The notes under the pieces were generated by a model. The model worked only from the letters and a program-made list of their open reading frames with translations. It made no database searches and had not been told where the DNA came from. This document shows, piece after piece, positions 60,182 to 62,246 of a stretch of DNA of 62,246 bases. The DNA is from Acidobacteriota bacterium (lineage in GTDB: Bacteria; Actinomycetota; AC-67). Each line of letters starts with the position of its first letter. The first letter of the stretch is position 1. Both the position numbers and the translations under genes were made by a program. The stretch is from the NCBI GenBank assembly GCA_016208485.1, contig JACQXY010000031.1, forward strand, positions 1-62,246. The letters run 5' to 3'.

Positions 60182-60661
60182 CTATACCGGCAGAACCGCC
60201 TTGGCCATGCACCACACCTGGGGGTTGTGAATCAGGCAGAGTCCCGGCGTTGCCGCGTTCCAGGCCAGCGTGGTGTCCCACCACTGGTCGCTCACTGCCG
60301 TAAGGACCTGCCCGAGGGAGACGAAAGCCGTCTCGGGCGATGAACAGACCCAGCCGTCCCAGCACGTGGTACGGCTGAGTTCCCTGTCCCCCAGGTACAG
60401 GTGCACGTCGGTGGCGTACGGCACCACCCCGGAGCCCTCGCACAGTCCCTTACCCGTCGCTATCGCCTTGCCGCGCACCTGCGCCGGGATCGTATCCACG
60501 GTCAGCTCGGTGACCTGGATCACGACCTGTGCCGAGCAGACCGCCACTGCCGCCTCTCGGCTCGCCACGGCCACCCCACCCGCCCCCACAACCGGCGGGA
60601 CCGCGCTCGCTCGGAGCGGAACCAACCCGAGAGCGAGAAGGACCAGCGCAACCTTCTTCAT
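60182..60661 (-). CDS. Secreted protein A1 of repeat-bracketed cassette 1
   Basis: A 159-residue exported protein. Signal peptide MKKVALVLLALGLVPLRASA. The core has TVDTIPAQVRG, VPYATDVHLYLG, DQWWDTTLAWNAATPGLCLIHNP and VWCMA, all shared with A2 at 62 kb. Six or more cysteines suggest disulfides in the mature protein. GAAAGGAGGGGGC precedes the ATG. Family unknown. Confidence 0.65.
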   Translation of the reverse strand: MKKVALVLLALGLVPLRASAVPPVVGAGGVAVASREAAVAVCSAQVVIQVTELTVDTIPAQVRGKAIATGKGLCEGSGVVPYATDVHLYLGDRELSRTTCWDGWVCSSPETAFVSLGQVLTAVSDQWWDTTLAWNAATPGLCLIHNPQVWCMAKAVLPV

Positions 60662-61009
60662 GCCCCCTCCTTTCGGCCTTGCTTGCTTGGGCTCAGAAAT
60701 ATGCTACCTGGGGAGTCAATCCATTCCGCGACGAGCCAAAGTCCCGTGGAAGCGGAAGGACAGGTCGAGGTGTCTGTTTCCCAGGGGAAACTGTTCCGAC
60801 CGCCGCGCCCAATCGCTTCAATGGGGCCGCGGTCTCACGACCGCGGAAACCCGGTGCAGGTGCTCGATCAGTTCCCTCCGCCGCAGGGGCCCGCGATCCA
60901 GGCGCGGCTTCAGCTGTGGTCCGCCCTTCTCTGCGGCGAGTCTCTGGATCGCCCCGGTGAAGCGCCGCGCGCAAGCGCTCCGGGTCCTCGGGGCCCGCGG
61001 GTCAGAGCT
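60662..61009. other. Inter-cassette region holding repeat R2
   Basis: About 350 bp between the two secreted-protein cassettes. It contains R2 and the expected promoter of A1. An AT-rich CATATTTC stretch near 60700 may be part of that promoter. No gene is supported. Confidence 0.4.
60812..60852 (+). repeat. Solitary CRISPR-repeat-like palindrome R2
   Basis: It has the GCTTCAATGGGGCCGCGG start and CCGCGGAAAC end. Its centre forms a perfect stem CCGCGGTC-TCAC-GACCGCGG. The three loop differences from R1 alternate at every second base. It lies 150 bp upstream of the A1 start and 160 bp from the B2 stop. No spacer-sized neighbour copy exists. Confidence 0.7.
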
Positions 61010-61654
61010 TCACCAGGCTACATCCACCGCCGCGAGAATCACCATGCCCGCCCCCGCCTCAAGGGTCGTGGTGTAGCGCCCCGGCGGGGCCCCGGGGAGG
61101 AATATCTGCTGCAATGCGTAATCCTTCCCTCTCGCCGACTCCACCGACAGGATGCTCTGGTAGGCGTCCACCCATAGGTTCGCTCCACGCCGGAAGTCCG
61201 GGAGGGGAAAAGTTCCTCGCACGGGCGTAGCGAGGTCCCACTCCCGCAGAAGGGTGATCCCGCTACGTCCCCACCGCACCCGACTCACGCGGCCGGAGAA
61301 GACTTCCAGCAGGACGCGCCCCGGGGCCTCGGAGCCGCAGAAGACGAGCACGTCGTGGCGGACATTGTCGTACCAGAAGAACTCGACGTAGCCCGGCAAA
61401 GGATCGTGCGGAAGGATCGAGGCGCTGTAGCCGGCGGACCAAGTCGTCTTGCCGTGGCTGCGCTCGAACTTGAAACATCCTTCGGTACGCACCGGGCGTG
61501 CGGAGGTTTGCGTCAGGCGAAGATGTCCCGGACCCTCGAACGTACCCGACCACCACAGGTTGCCGGCCACGTCGAGGCGCCGGGGGGATGCGCCCGCCGC
61601 CGGTGCCGCGAGCATGGCGACGGCCAAGGCGCATCCGACCCAGCGCCGCTTCAT
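61010..61654 (-). CDS. Secreted protein B2 of repeat-bracketed cassette 2
   Basis: A 214-residue exported protein with signal peptide WVGCALAVAMLAAPAAGA. The mature part is beta-rich (LRLTQTSARPVRTEGCFKFERS, HDVLVFCGSEAPGRVLLEV) and ends MVILAAVDVAW. It is a distant relative of B1, keeping the paired cysteines and the aromatic GANLWVDAYQS segment. Its ATG overlaps the A2 stop (ATGA), so A2 and B2 are coupled as in cassette 1. Confidence 0.6.
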   Translation of the reverse strand: MKRRWVGCALAVAMLAAPAAGASPRRLDVAGNLWWSGTFEGPGHLRLTQTSARPVRTEGCFKFERSHGKTTWSAGYSASILPHDPLPGYVEFFWYDNVRHDVLVFCGSEAPGRVLLEVFSGRVSRVRWGRSGITLLREWDLATPVRGTFPLPDFRRGANLWVDAYQSILSVESARGKDYALQQIFLPGAPPGRYTTTLEAGAGMVILAAVDVAW

Positions 61655-62143
61655 GGGGTCATCGCCGCGTAGGCCCCACACCAGACGCGGGGGTTCTTGA
61701 TCGAGCACAAGCCCGGCGTGGCGGCGTTCCAGGTATAGCCCGCCGGGGCGTCCCACCACTGGTCGCTCGCCGCGCTGAGGGTCTTTCCGGCCGGGACCGT
61801 AAAGGGGACATCGGAGGTGCCACACTGGAACTTACCCAGGCAAGCCACCTCGTAGATCTGGACCCCCCCGACGTAGATGTGAATGTCGGTCGCGTAGGGC
61901 ACCGGGACACCCGGCCCGCAGATGCCTTCGGCGATGACGTTGACCGTGCCTCTCACTTGCGGGGGGGGAAGTGTCTTCCGTGAGCTCGGAGAGCACCATC
62001 CTGATCGTGGCGTTGCAGGCGATCAGGTTCGAAGCCTTACTTCCGAGGGCCGAGCCGCCGACCCCGACAACCGGGGTCGAGGCGCCGGCGACGCCGGGAA
62101 GAAACAGGACGAGCATGCAGACAAGTCCTGCGATCCTCTTCAT
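61651..62143 (-). pseudogene. Secreted protein A2 of cassette 2, frameshifted at a C8 tract
   Basis: Signal peptide RIAGLVCMLVLFLPGVAGA, then NATIRMVLSELTEDTSPP. In the eight-C run (61961-61968, G on the + strand) the frame departs and stops at 61832. With one C fewer it continues QVRGTVNVIAEGICG, VPYATDIHIYVGG, DQWWDAPAGYTWNAATPGLCSIKNPRVWC, matching A1 throughout and ending at 61651. GAGAGGAGGAGGC precedes the ATG. It is probably a real gene with a G7/C7 form. Confidence 0.65.
61961..61968 (-). other. C8 homopolymer at the frameshift of A2
   Basis: Eight consecutive C on the coding strand. Seven restores exact alignment with A1 (DT-I/S-P-A/P-QVRG). Confidence 0.6.
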
Positions 62144-62212
62144 GCCTCCTCCTCTCCGCTTGTTTCCCGTTCTCCGTCCTCCTCCTTTCCCAACAGGCGC
62201 TCGAGAGCCCGG

Positions 62213-62246
62213 GCTTCAATGGGGCGGCGGTCACGCGGCCGCAGAA
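62213..62246 (+). repeat. CRISPR-repeat-like palindrome R3, cut by the window end
   Basis: GCTTCAATGGGGCGGCGGTC followed by ACGCGGCCGCAGAA. It shares its first 13 bases with R2, then has one substitution, a two-base deletion and several changes. It lies 70 bp upstream of A2. It may be another solitary copy or the first unit of an array that continues outside the window. Confidence 0.6.

Noticed and set aside
60853..61009. Spacer-like sequence after R2 that might target a known phage
   Set aside because: No second repeat follows within spacer distance and no match can be tested without a database.
1..62246. tRNA, rRNA or tmRNA genes
   Set aside because: No T-loop or conserved rRNA segment was noticed on reading; a covariance-model scan would be needed to exclude a tRNA fully.

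Overview
The window is about 70% GC, densely packed, and rich in GTG starts. Two F420-type luciferase-like oxidoreductases, a DUF5319 protein, an HTH family seen mainly in actinobacteria and a GAVQ-type metalloprotease point to an uncultivated, deep-branching Actinomycetota lineage. This is inferred from protein families, not from a marker gene. No rRNA or tRNA gene was found. Many genes carry a TANNNT hexamer only 5-11 nt before the start codon, the pattern of leaderless transcription. The small secreted-protein genes instead have strong Shine-Dalgarno sequences.

Layout. 0-2 kb: an IS1182-type transposase with a divergent truncated DUF6788-like fragment. 2-10 kb: a PBP4-type carboxypeptidase, a DUF429-alkyltransferase-like fusion coupled to an alpha/beta hydrolase, a cold-shock protein with a clear terminator, a DUF72 protein, an MFS exporter and a secreted zinc metalloprotease. 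10-18 kb: mostly leftward metabolic and signalling genes (PIG-L deacetylase, HAD, DUF5319, LLM oxidoreductase, HD-GYP, DUF6125-like, glutamine amidotransferase, SDR). A VapBC pair lies at 17.9-18.5 kb. 18.6-26.2 kb: a long leftward run (nadB, zinc-ribbon protein, parA, aminotransferase, HAD, FHA-LuxR regulator, aldehyde dehydrogenase, PHP phosphoesterase), with several ATGA-coupled junctions. 26-34 kb: tldD-tldE, heparinase-like lyase, IMPase-family phosphatase, NUDIX and a glycogen-debranching enzyme.

34.5-51 kb is an export-oriented region. It holds a 944-residue subtilase with its own promoter, followed by two small secreted paralogs; a third copy lies at 51 kb. It also holds a carboxypeptidase-regulatory-repeat protein, a 43-residue secreted peptide, two lipoproteins, and HtrA-Tat-PAP2. 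Housekeeping genes between them include mrp, arsC, leucyl aminopeptidase and a FlK-like thioesterase. 51-54 kb: HIT, MFS and DegV proteins.

53.9-62.2 kb looks like an accessory or defence-type island: an intact VapBC pair, a decayed second pair, a two-gene SNF2-helicase module, and two tandem two-gene cassettes of secreted proteins. Three solitary CRISPR-repeat-like palindromes lie at 59.3, 60.8 and 62.2 kb, about 1.4-1.5 kb apart. Each sits 70-150 bp upstream of a leftward gene, so together they bracket the two cassettes. Two unrelated secreted-protein genes (37.9 kb and 62 kb) are each knocked out of frame by one extra base in a G8/C8 tract, suggesting phase variation or homopolymer sequencing errors. 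The repeat-bracketed cassettes and the homopolymer-switched secreted families are the best candidates for something undescribed.
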